Positions 1 through 5,939 of a stretch of 32,917 bases of DNA are shown here, piece after piece (positions within the stretch are counted from its first letter, which is position 1; the number at the start of each line of letters is the position of its first letter). Origin of the DNA: an archaeon UBA583 (lineage in GTDB: Archaea > Nanobdellota > Nanobdellia > Woesearchaeales > UBA583). Where the stretch lies: assembly GCA_002506365.1 (NCBI GenBank), contig DAXK01000010.1, positions 1-32,917 on the forward strand, read 5' to 3'. The notes under the pieces were generated by a model that was given only the letters and a program-made list of their open reading frames with translations, ran no database searches and was not told the DNA's origin. A program made the position numbers and the translations under genes.

Positions 1-2
1 TT

Positions 3-953
3 TTATTTAATTAAATTTAATATTTTTTCATCAAAATATTTTATATACCAACCAAAATTATTATTATATATAAATTCATTATTTTTTTGACAAAAATAAG
101 CATTCCCGAGCCCATTAACTAAAAATGTTTCACAAATTTTATCTATGTGTTTTATTGGGTCATTTTTTACAACTGGTTTAATCCAAGAATACTCTGCTCT
201 TCCAATAGCAACTCCATACAATTTAAAAAATTCAACTAATTCTTTATCATAAATTAACTCAATTAATTTAATTAAATATAAATATGGTGTAATATGAACT
301 TCTATTCCTGTCATAGTAATTACTCCATCTTCTTTTTTAATTTGATTTTTATAAATAATAGTTTTTAATGTTGTTGAAATTATTTTACTTTTTTCTTTTT
401 TAGGATATGAATATTTAGGTTTAAATGTAAATTTTTCATCAGTAATTTTGGCATTATATGATATATTATTTCCTTTTTTAATTGTTAAAACTTTAACTTT
501 TTTTCCAAAATGAAAAGATAAAAAATTTTCAATATATGCTCCAAGTATTTCCTCAACTAATACTTCAGGAGTTTCACCATAATTATATTCATAACTTTTT
601 GAAGCAAAATACTTTTTATGTGAAAATTCAATTTTATCTTTAATTAAATATTTTAAACTAACTTCTCCAAATCCTAATAATGAAATATGTTCTAAAAATA
701 TTTTAATAAATTCTAAATTATTATTTTCACTTTCTTTATTTTTTAATTTTAAACTCTTTTTAATTCGCTCATAACAAATATAACCATCTTCAATAGCAGC
801 TTCTCTAAATATTTCCTTAATTCTATCTTTGGAGTATTTTTTAACAATATAATTGTGTAATACAAAATATTCGCTAAGTGGTCTAAATATTATTTGAGTA
901 TCTTTAATATAATTAAATCCATCACGAAACTCCAAATAATTCAAAACTTTCAT
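3..953 (-). CDS. V4R-like domain protein (tentative), hypothetical
   Basis: 316-residue protein of uncertain function. Residues about 45-170 have the rhythm of a V4R (4-vinyl reductase) ligand-binding domain: a helical segment, a GFGEV turn near 95, a strand-rich stretch, then a helix ending in FHFGKKVKV like the usual G-x-x-V segment. From about residue 220 the pattern seems to restart (FKLYGVAIGRAEY, then VNGLGNAYF), as if a second V4R copy began. The protein stops (TAA at 3-5 read on the minus strand) before this copy would be complete, so it may be shortened or may continue in another frame outside the window. The usual V4R cysteines are not obvious. The ATG is supported by a TATA-like box 22-30 nt upstream. 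The reading frame is secure; the domain call is a by-eye resemblance. Confidence 0.6.
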   Translation of the reverse strand: MKVLNYLEFRDGFNYIKDTQIIFRPLSEYFVLHNYIVKKYSKDRIKEIFREAAIEDGYICYERIKKSLKLKNKESENNNLEFIKIFLEHISLLGFGEVSLKYLIKDKIEFSHKKYFASKSYEYNYGETPEVLVEEILGAYIENFLSFHFGKKVKVLTIKKGNNISYNAKITDEKFTFKPKYSYPKKEKSKIISTTLKTIIYKNQIKKEDGVITMTGIEVHITPYLYLIKLIELIYDKELVEFFKLYGVAIGRAEYSWIKPVVKNDPIKHIDKICETFLVNGLGNAYFCQKNNEFIYNNNFGWYIKYFDEKILNLIK

Positions 954-974
954 ACGTAATTTATGATTTTAATA

Positions 975-983
975 CTTATAAAT
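975..983 (-). promoter_or_regulatory. TATA box of the V4R-like gene
   Basis: Read on the minus strand this is ATTTATAAG, 22-30 nt before the ATG at 953. The spacing fits an archaeal promoter that starts transcription at or next to the A of the start codon. Confidence 0.5.
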
Positions 984-1166
984 CTATTTAATTTACTTAT
1001 TTTAGTTTATTAAACTTTATTTTATTAAATTAGATATTATTTCACTTTAAATTTATAATTTAATATCTATTATTTACTATATGTTATTCTAATTATATTA
1101 GTTATATAATTATTTCAAAACTACTATTTTTTACCTAAATACTTAAAAATATTAATCACAAAAAAA

Positions 1167-1174
1167 CTTATAAA
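1167..1174 (+). promoter_or_regulatory. TATA box (CTTATAAA) of the 1196 gene
   Basis: CTTATAAA lies 22-29 nt before the ATG at 1196, the spacing expected for a leaderless archaeal transcript. Confidence 0.5.
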
Positions 1175-1195
1175 CTTTAAAAATCATATTACTCT

Positions 1196-1900
1196 ATGAA
1201 TTTAGAAAAGTTAGAATTATTTGAATTAAGATCTCTTTATATTAAATTATTTGGAAAACCAAATTTACCTAAACATTTAGAACCAAAACAATTAATTCCA
1301 AATAATCTTCCATTATATGATATAATTGAATATTACACTCAAAAAATTGGGAAATCTAATTGTAAAAATTATTTTATTAATAAAATTCAACCAGAATTAA
1401 ATCAAAGATATTTATCTCAAGCTAAAACTCAATTAGACGATTGTTTTAATGAAAATTTTAAATATTTATTTTTATCAGAACTTGATGATTTAAATCAATT
1501 TCAATTAAATGATTTAACAAGAATTAAAACTAAAAAAACTTTAGTGGATAAAATTTTACTTTCTTCAGATATTGATACAACAAATCGACCTTTAGTTTTT
1601 TTTAATAGTTCTTTAAGATGTTCTGGATTAAGTAATTCAAATGTATTTTTTTTTCAAGATTTTGAATTTTTAATATATCAACAAAAACCTCAAATTGCTC
1701 CACACGATGAAATTTCAATTTATTCAGATTTAAATTTATTTCAAAATGACATATCTGATTTAATATTAAAATTAACTCCAAAAAATACAAATAATTATTT
1801 TAATTTAGGACTACTAACTTTTAAAGATAGCAAGGACACAATTCCTCCATCTCAAAATAAAACAAAAATATATGAATTATTTCAAACTAAAGCGGCATAA
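1196..1900 (+). CDS. hypothetical protein, Asn/Gln-rich orphan
   Basis: 234 residues, not recognised. It is soluble-looking, with a helical N-terminus (LEKLELFELRSLYIKLFG), many Asn, Gln, Leu and Ile residues and only two Cys, at scattered positions. No signal peptide, membrane segment or catalytic motif is visible. The ATG is supported by CTTATAAA 22-29 nt upstream, which makes a leaderless transcript likely, and codon use resembles its neighbours. It stands alone between a minus-strand gene and the broken zinc-ribbon gene, and it is followed by AT palindromes and the 1955-1976 hairpin. In style it resembles the orphan genes at 13439 and 18029, but I see no real sequence similarity to them. 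Confidence 0.65.
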   Translation: MNLEKLELFELRSLYIKLFGKPNLPKHLEPKQLIPNNLPLYDIIEYYTQKIGKSNCKNYFINKIQPELNQRYLSQAKTQLDDCFNENFKYLFLSELDDLNQFQLNDLTRIKTKKTLVDKILLSSDIDTTNRPLVFFNSSLRCSGLSNSNVFFFQDFEFLIYQQKPQIAPHDEISIYSDLNLFQNDISDLILKLTPKNTNNYFNLGLLTFKDSKDTIPPSQNKTKIYELFQTKAA

Positions 1901-1954
1901 TTTTATTTATATAATTTATATAATATTTGAAAATATATTTTTTAACTAAAAACT

Positions 1955-1976
1955 CTGCGAAATTTTAATTTCGCAG
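1955..1976. terminator. GC-containing hairpin downstream of the 1196 gene
   Basis: Perfect inverted repeat, CTGCGAAATT paired with AATTTCGCAG, with a 2-nt centre. It stands out in very AT-rich surroundings. The string AATTTCGCAG recurs in a second hairpin at 3135-3157. No clear U-run follows on the plus strand, so terminator function is only a guess. Confidence 0.4.
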
Positions 1977-2014
1977 TAGCTTAGAATTCTTTAACTCAAA
2001 AAACATAAAAAAAA

Positions 2015-2025
2015 ATTAAATAAAC
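2015..2025 (+). promoter_or_regulatory. TATA-like box pointing to an ATG at 2044
   Basis: ATTAAATAAAC lies 19-29 nt before ATG 2044, matching the spacing at other genes here. It suggests that the original zinc-ribbon gene started at 2044 rather than at 2145. Confidence 0.35.
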
Positions 2026-2043
2026 TAAGAGATTTGAGCAGTT

Positions 2044-2147
2044 ATGGAAAACGAAAAAAAGAAAGAATACAAATTCTGTCATATTCTTTAATTTGTAATG
2101 TAGTGAAAAATTAAAAATACGCCAAAAATTGTTTACAATTTTTCATG
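2044..2147 (+). other. 5' part of zinc-ribbon gene plus 65-nt intervening sequence
   Basis: From ATG 2044 the frame reads MENEKKKEYKFC and then hits a stop at 2089-2091. That peptide is what I would expect as the N-terminus of the zinc-ribbon protein whose remainder starts at 2145 with NCGMP; related proteins begin with FCQSCGMP. Removing bases 2082-2146 (65 nt) joins TGT-CAG-AAT-TGC and restores C-Q-N-C-G-M-P in one frame. The extra segment contains a perfect hairpin, AAAAATTG (2124-2131) with CAATTTTT (2136-2143). Its flanks can pair: AATTC 2072-2076 with GAATT 2147-2151. It could be an intron, a small insertion that killed the gene, or an assembly artefact. Confidence 0.55.
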
Positions 2148-2393
2148 AATTGCGGAATGCCATTTAAACAAGACCCAGGACACGGTGGAACGAACAAAGA
2201 CGGTTCAAAGTCTGATAAATATTGTAGCTATTGTTACAAAGACGGAAAGTTCAATTTAGCAAAAGAAGTCGACACTGCAGAAAAGATGCAAAAAATGTGT
2301 ATCAAAATGATGAAAAAAGACGGAATGAATGGATTTTTAGCTTGGATTTTAACAAGAGGAATTCCAAGACTAGAGCGTTGGAAAAAATCATAA
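2145..2393 (+). CDS. putative zinc-ribbon protein (PF12674-type), N-terminus interrupted
   Basis: 82 residues from ATG 2145. The sequence NCGMPFKQDPGHGG followed by YCSYCYKDGKF and a C-terminal FLAW-(x)4-RGIPRLERWK is the hallmark of the small putative zinc-ribbon family (Zn_ribbon_2). Members normally carry four metal cysteines as FC-x2-CGMP and YC-x2-C. Started here, the protein has only three, because the first Cys lies upstream at 2077-2079 in a different frame, separated by about 65 nt. Either splicing joins the parts, giving about 94 residues, or the gene is decaying, or the truncated protein is made from 2145. The molecular function of the family is unknown; metal binding is inferred from the Cys pattern. 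Confidence 0.6.
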   Translation: MNCGMPFKQDPGHGGTNKDGSKSDKYCSYCYKDGKFNLAKEVDTAEKMQKMCIKMMKKDGMNGFLAWILTRGIPRLERWKKS

Positions 2394-2530
2394 AAATTCA
2401 AGTAAACTTAAAAGTCGAAGTTAGAAATAACATAAAAGAAAAAGAAATAAAAATTGAAAAATTAAATTTAGACAATTTACATACCAATTTCATTCAATTA
2501 GTTGTTGCTTAAGGTTTAATTTAGGATAAA

Positions 2531-2538
2531 TTTAAATA
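2531..2538 (+). promoter_or_regulatory. TATA box of the PH-like gene
   Basis: TTTAAATA lies 23-30 nt before ATG 2561. This favours ATG 2561 over the TTG at 2549 as the start of the next gene. Confidence 0.45.
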
Positions 2539-2560
2539 TTAGTTAGATTTGAATTTATTT

Positions 2561-2956
2561 ATGACAAGTAATAAATTTAGAGTTGGGGATGATGAAATTT
2601 TATTTTATTCAAATTATTTGAATGTAATTAGAAAAGAACAATTTAGTTCAAACAAAGATGATATTGTAATCAGATATTCTGCAATTGAAACCATAATTCA
2701 TGAAAAAAGAGGTTATATTGGACTAATTGTTATTGGAATAATTTTATTTTTATTTGGTTTTCCAGCCTTTGATGAAGGTTCAGGTGAAATTGGAATTGGA
2801 TTATTTGTTATTGGTTTAATTTTTATTGTATCTTATTTTGTATCTTTATCTGAAAAAATAATTATTAAATCAGCTTCTCATAAGGAATTGATTTCTTATG
2901 ATTCAGATGTATTTGATGAGATTTTAAAAAAATTAGATGAGTTTGAAAATAAATAA
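2561..2956 (+). CDS. small membrane protein with PH-like arrangement
   Basis: 131 residues from ATG 2561; a TTG at 2549 would add four residues, but the TATA spacing fits 2561. A hydrophilic N-terminal half ends in VIRYSAIETIIHEKRG. Two adjacent membrane helices follow (about residues 52-68 and 78-97), separated by a Gly/Glu loop, and then a strand-rich C-terminus with IIIKSASHKEL and a helical tail. Small bacterial and archaeal PH-domain membrane proteins have two membrane helices inserted into the PH fold in this way. No catalytic residues are seen, and a structural or lipid-associated role would be a guess. It is a single-gene unit followed by an inverted repeat (AACTAGA at 2962, TCTAGTT at 2991). 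Confidence 0.6.
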   Translation: MTSNKFRVGDDEILFYSNYLNVIRKEQFSSNKDDIVIRYSAIETIIHEKRGYIGLIVIGIILFLFGFPAFDEGSGEIGIGLFVIGLIFIVSYFVSLSEKIIIKSASHKELISYDSDVFDEILKKLDEFENK

Positions 2957-3298
2957 AAATTAACTAGACTCTTAGTTTTTGATAATTAAATCTAGTTTCA
3001 AATTCGTCACGAAAAAAAGAAGAAAAAGAACTCAAATAATAAGAATTAGAAAATACAATCCTAAAAAACTTAATATTTGTTTTAACGCGAATAAATTCGC
3101 TAACAAAAATTAATTTTTTAGAATATAATTAATCAATTTCGCAGATTTAGCGAAATTAAAAAATAGAATAATTAATTTTAAATTTAATATTTTCTTAACG
3201 CTCCGCTAAAAATTTTAAACTTAAAACAAATTATATAACTTATATAATCAACTCGAAATACTATATTAGAAACAGAAATAAAAGTAAATAAAAAATAC
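2957..3298. repeat. gene-free stretch with several hairpins
   Basis: No convincing gene. It contains AACTAGA/TCTAGTT (2962-2997), GCGAAT/ATTCGC (3087-3100) with an outer TTTGTT/AACAAA pairing, and AATTTCGC/GCGAAATT (3135-3157), which shares AATTTCGCAG with the hairpin at 1955-1976. Convergent genes end on both sides (PH-like + and prs -), so a cluster of terminators or small repeated hairpin elements is the simplest reading. Confidence 0.4.
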
Positions 3299-3325
3299 TC
3301 AAAACGAATTTTAAATTCGTTTTGA
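3299..3325 (-). terminator. stop-codon hairpin at the end of prs
   Basis: TCAAAACGAATT (3299-3310) pairs perfectly with AATTCGTTTTGA (3314-3325). The three-base loop (3311-3313) is exactly the prs stop codon. Downstream on the minus strand comes a U-rich stretch (AGTATTTTTTATTTAC). It looks like an intrinsic terminator that starts inside the last codons. Confidence 0.6.
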
Positions 3326-4210
3326 AAGTTCTTCAATAAAAACATCAGCAACATCAATCTTATTAGAATCATGTTGAACTGTGTTTACAGTAAAAATATC
3401 ATCAAAATGCTTCTCCATCTTTTTGAAAGCATTCTCTACGAAAAGACCATGAACACCAATCGCAATAACTTTCTTAGCCCCTAACTTTCTTGATTTAATA
3501 CAAGCCTTAATCATAGTATTTCCAGTTGAAATAATGTCATCAACAATCACAATAGTCTTCCCCTTCAAATCAACTTTTTCAGTTAACTTAACATCAACAT
3601 TTCTACTTGAATGTCTATCCTTATGTAAAACAGTATCCTCAACTCCTACAATTCTAGCAATCTCATCAGCCCATTGATATGATTCCCAATCTGGTCCCAT
3701 AATCATTAAATTCTTTTTAGCCTTGTATTTTTTAGCAACAAAATCACCAATAACTTGATTAGCTGTTAAATTCTTAGCAGGAATTGTAAAAACATCCTTC
3801 ATCTTTAAAATTCTGTGTAAATGAGGGTCAACAGTTAATAACTTATCAACATTCTCATTAAACAATTTCGCCATAATTGGAGCAGAAACACACTCACCAG
3901 CATTAAACATCTTATCTTGTCTCATAAACGCTAAATAAGGCGCACACACAACAACCTTTTTAGCACCTTGTTGCTTCGCAGCATTAGACGCAAAAACAAT
4001 ATCCATCATAGCCTTTGTAGAATTAGGTTGAAAACTCTCAACAATAATTAATTTTTTCCCCTTAACATCTCCTTTAAACTTTAAATATAAATCTCCGTCA
4101 GGAAAAGTAGAAACTTCTGTTTTCATATAAACAGCATCAATAGACTTAGCAATTTTTTTAGCAGTCTTCTCACAAGTATTTAAATTTGTAACAATAACAT
4201 TCTTAACCAT
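3311..4210 (-). CDS. prs: ribose-phosphate pyrophosphokinase (PRPP synthetase)
   Basis: 299 residues, near the usual archaeal length. It makes phosphoribosyl pyrophosphate from ribose 5-phosphate and ATP for nucleotide, His and Trp synthesis, in the cytosol. Visible motifs are PDGD (37-40), PYLAFMRQDK (91-100), the metal/ribose region TVDPHLHR (126-133), a flexible-loop-like KDRHSSR (197-203) and the PRPP-binding loop VIVDDIISTGNT (221-232). It is a single gene. Unlike most genes here it seems to have a leader, about 60 nt if the AT box at 4295-4309 (minus strand) is the TATA. The leader carries two hairpins, a short upstream reading frame and a palindrome; see the separate entries. Its stop codon lies in the loop of a terminator-like hairpin. 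Confidence 0.93.
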   Translation of the reverse strand: MVKNVIVTNLNTCEKTAKKIAKSIDAVYMKTEVSTFPDGDLYLKFKGDVKGKKLIIVESFQPNSTKAMMDIVFASNAAKQQGAKKVVVCAPYLAFMRQDKMFNAGECVSAPIMAKLFNENVDKLLTVDPHLHRILKMKDVFTIPAKNLTANQVIGDFVAKKYKAKKNLMIMGPDWESYQWADEIARIVGVEDTVLHKDRHSSRNVDVKLTEKVDLKGKTIVIVDDIISTGNTMIKACIKSRKLGAKKVIAIGVHGLFVENAFKKMEKHFDDIFTVNTVQHDSNKIDVADVFIEELSKRI

Positions 4211-4264
4211 TTTATTTTTTTACTAGTTAAAAAAATAAAATAGCACCATTCTCCTTAGGAGAAT
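4209..4264 (-). promoter_or_regulatory. prs leader hairpins and a 9-codon upstream ORF
   Basis: Immediately before the prs ATG, ATTTTATTTTTTTA (4241 to 4228 on the minus strand) pairs perfectly over 14 bp with TAAAAAAATAAAAT (4222 to 4209). The second arm includes the A and T of the prs start codon. A second hairpin, ATTCTCC/GGAGAAT, lies at 4248-4264. Between them an ATG at 4249 opens MVLFYFFN and stops with TAG (4225-4223) in the loop of the 14-bp hairpin. A ribosome on this frame would melt the hairpin that masks the prs start. Function is inferred from the arrangement only. Confidence 0.4.
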
Positions 4265-4277
4265 CTGTGTCTAAATT

Positions 4278-4294
4278 TAATTACACTGTAATTA
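4278..4294. promoter_or_regulatory. 17-bp palindrome upstream of prs, candidate operator
   Basis: TAATTACACTGTAATTA is perfectly symmetric around a central C. It lies between a TATA-like stretch (4295-4309, minus strand) and the predicted transcript start near 4270, where a bound repressor would block prs transcription. The overlapping TGTAATTACA (4287-4296) is also symmetric. A similar half-site pair, TGTAA-TTT-TTACA, occurs at 17874-17886. Confidence 0.4.
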
Positions 4295-4460
4295 CATTTA
4301 TTTTTTAACTATTAATAACAAATTAATAAAAAATACGTATAAATAAATTATTCATCACTTAAAATAAATTAAATAACAGAATTATTTTATTTTTTTAACC
4401 AAAAACTACTTTTATTTTAATTCTGATTAAATAATTTAAACATTTTTATTTTAGTTTATA

Positions 4461-4483
4461 AATTCTTTAACAATTAAAGAATT
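4461..4483. promoter_or_regulatory. 23-bp palindrome upstream of the DoxX-like gene
   Basis: AATTCTTTAA, a CAA spacer, then TTAAAGAATT: two perfect 10-bp arms. It ends 35 nt before ATG 4518, just upstream of the expected TATA region (about 4487-4496), a usual position for a regulator site. The rest of the gene-free stretch 4211-4517 holds the prs leader and operator plus plain AT-rich sequence. Confidence 0.45.
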
Positions 4484-4517
4484 AATCTAAAAACTTTCAA
4501 AACTATATTATAACTAC

Positions 4518-4901
4518 ATGGAAAATAATAATTTAGGTATCCTAATTATGAGAATAACATCAGGTTTATTTTTTTTAGCCTTTGGAGTTATGAAATTTAT
4601 GGGACTTTCAGGATTTGCATCAAAATATCTTGGAGTATTTGGAGTAGCATCAATATTTATTGCCTTTTTAGTATCAGCTGGTGAAGTTTTAGCAGGTTTA
4701 GCTCTTTTAACGGGATACCATATGAAAACAGGATTATATATTTTAGCAGCAATTATGGCTGGTTCAATTTTTTTAGCACATAATTTATTTGTAGACCAAA
4801 CTCAGATGATGACAGCATTAGTAAGAGTTGTTTTAATAGGTTATTACATAGGTCTTGCTCAAATTGTAACAAATAAAACAATTACAAAATCATTTATTTA
4901 A
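4518..4901 (+). CDS. DoxX-family membrane protein
   Basis: 127 residues with four hydrophobic helices (about 8-28, 38-64, 70-88, 98-118). The N-terminal R-(x)3-G-L-F-F-(x)3-G-x-x-K-F and the later GEVLAGLALLTGY match the DoxX/DoxD-like family of small four-helix membrane proteins. The family is often linked to redox or quinone processes, but no activity can be assigned here. It is a single-gene unit. A 23-bp palindrome lies just upstream, and a 12-bp AT palindrome (4894-4905) is centred on its stop codon. Confidence 0.8.
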   Translation: MENNNLGILIMRITSGLFFLAFGVMKFMGLSGFASKYLGVFGVASIFIAFLVSAGEVLAGLALLTGYHMKTGLYILAAIMAGSIFLAHNLFVDQTQMMTALVRVVLIGYYIGLAQIVTNKTITKSFI

Positions 4902-4983
4902 ATAATTTAAATAATTTAATTTATATAATTTACATAATTTGTGTAACTTGTTACTTTTAAATTTGATATTTTCATCACAAAAA

Positions 4984-4993
4984 TTATATAAAC
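4984..4993 (+). promoter_or_regulatory. TATA box of proB
   Basis: TTATATAAAC lies 25-34 nt before ATG 5018, so the transcript should have no more than a few leader bases. A small inverted repeat, GTAAC-tt-GTTAC, sits upstream at 4943-4954. Confidence 0.5.
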
Positions 4994-5017
4994 AAAAAGT
5001 TACTACTATATGTATAT

Positions 5018-5860
5018 ATGTTAGGAAATTATAAAAAAATTACAACTAAAATTGGGTCAAATGTTTTATTAGGTGAAAAATCAAAATTTAACGAAACTTT
5101 AATTGAAGAACTAGCACAAACAATTCAAACTTATTCTAAAAATAATTATAGATTCTCAATTGTAACTTCTGGGGCAATCGGTCTAGGAAACAAAGAACTA
5201 GGGCTAGAAAAAAGTCCAGTTTTATCATTAAACCAAGCAGCAGCTGGAGTTGGAAATAGAATTTTATTTCAAAAATATGGGGACATATTTGCAGACTATG
5301 GTATCCAAACAGCACCATTATTGGTAGGTGCTGACGATTTCAGAGATAAAATAAGAAGAAAAAATTTCAAAAACACAAGAGATACTTTTTTTGATTTAGG
5401 TATTGTGCCAATCATAAACGAAAATGATACATTTAGAACTGAAGAAATTAAATTTGGGGACAATGATGCCCTTGGAGCAATAATTGGAAATGAAACATCT
5501 TCAGAACAATTTATTATATTATCAAACATTGATGGTTTATATTCAAATATGGAAAATAAATCTGTAATTTCTTATGTTGATAATTTACACTCAGCTAAAC
5601 AATATGTATGTGATGAAAAATCATCATTAGGAACTGGTGGAATGATAAGTAAATTATTCGCTGCATCAATTTTTTCAAACCAAACAATCTTAGCAAATGG
5701 AAGAGTTCCTAATATTTTAGAAAAAATTCTAAATAATAGCCAAATTGGAACAAAATTTGAATTACCTCAAAATCAAAAAGACAAATTTATCCGCCAATAC
5801 ATCCAAGAAAACGGCCTAGGATTAGATTTAGAAACATATTTACTATCTCATAAATTATAA
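5018..5860 (+). CDS. proB: glutamate 5-kinase
   Basis: 280 residues of the amino-acid-kinase fold. It phosphorylates L-glutamate to glutamate 5-phosphate, the first step of proline synthesis. Motifs: TKIGSNVL (10-17), VTSGAIGLG (49-57), Gln/Ala-rich LNQAAAGVGN (71-80), NENDTF (134-139) followed by FGDNDALGA (146-154), and GTGGM (205-209). These last three are specific to ProB rather than other kinases of the fold. It lacks the C-terminal PUA domain that many bacterial enzymes carry. No proA or proC is present in the window, so the product's fate is open; most archaea make proline by other routes, and bacterial acquisition is a reasonable inference. The downstream inverted repeat AACTTC/GAAGTT (5880-5901) may end the transcript. 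Confidence 0.9.
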   Translation: MLGNYKKITTKIGSNVLLGEKSKFNETLIEELAQTIQTYSKNNYRFSIVTSGAIGLGNKELGLEKSPVLSLNQAAAGVGNRILFQKYGDIFADYGIQTAPLLVGADDFRDKIRRKNFKNTRDTFFDLGIVPIINENDTFRTEEIKFGDNDALGAIIGNETSSEQFIILSNIDGLYSNMENKSVISYVDNLHSAKQYVCDEKSSLGTGGMISKLFAASIFSNQTILANGRVPNILEKILNNSQIGTKFELPQNQKDKFIRQYIQENGLGLDLETYLLSHKL

Positions 5861-5910
5861 TGGTTAAAATTGAAACTATAACTTCGAACTATTTAGAAGT
5901 TAAAAATTAA

Positions 5911-5920
5911 TATATAAATA
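5911..5920 (+). promoter_or_regulatory. TATA box of the Kazal lipoprotein gene
   Basis: TATATAAATA lies 20-29 nt before ATG 5940. Confidence 0.45.
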
Positions 5921-5939
5921 AAATTAAACTTTTCTTTTT

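Noticed and set aside
2074..2147. Programmed ribosome bypass (T4 gene 60-like) across the zinc-ribbon gap
   Set aside because: The repeated CAT codons (2080 and 2144) would land in the wrong frame, and the in-frame TTC pair would lose the first Cys, so splicing or insertion explains the gap better.
2231..2512. 93-codon open frame overlapping the zinc-ribbon gene
   Set aside because: Its first half is another frame of a clear zinc-ribbon sequence, and the tail beyond 2393 has no start or recognisable motif.
3184..3372. 62-codon minus-strand frame overlapping the end of prs
   Set aside because: Overlaps prs coding sequence and its terminator; composition is random AT-rich.
5136..5529. Two minus-strand open frames inside proB
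   Set aside because: Antisense shadows with no promoter or family resemblance.
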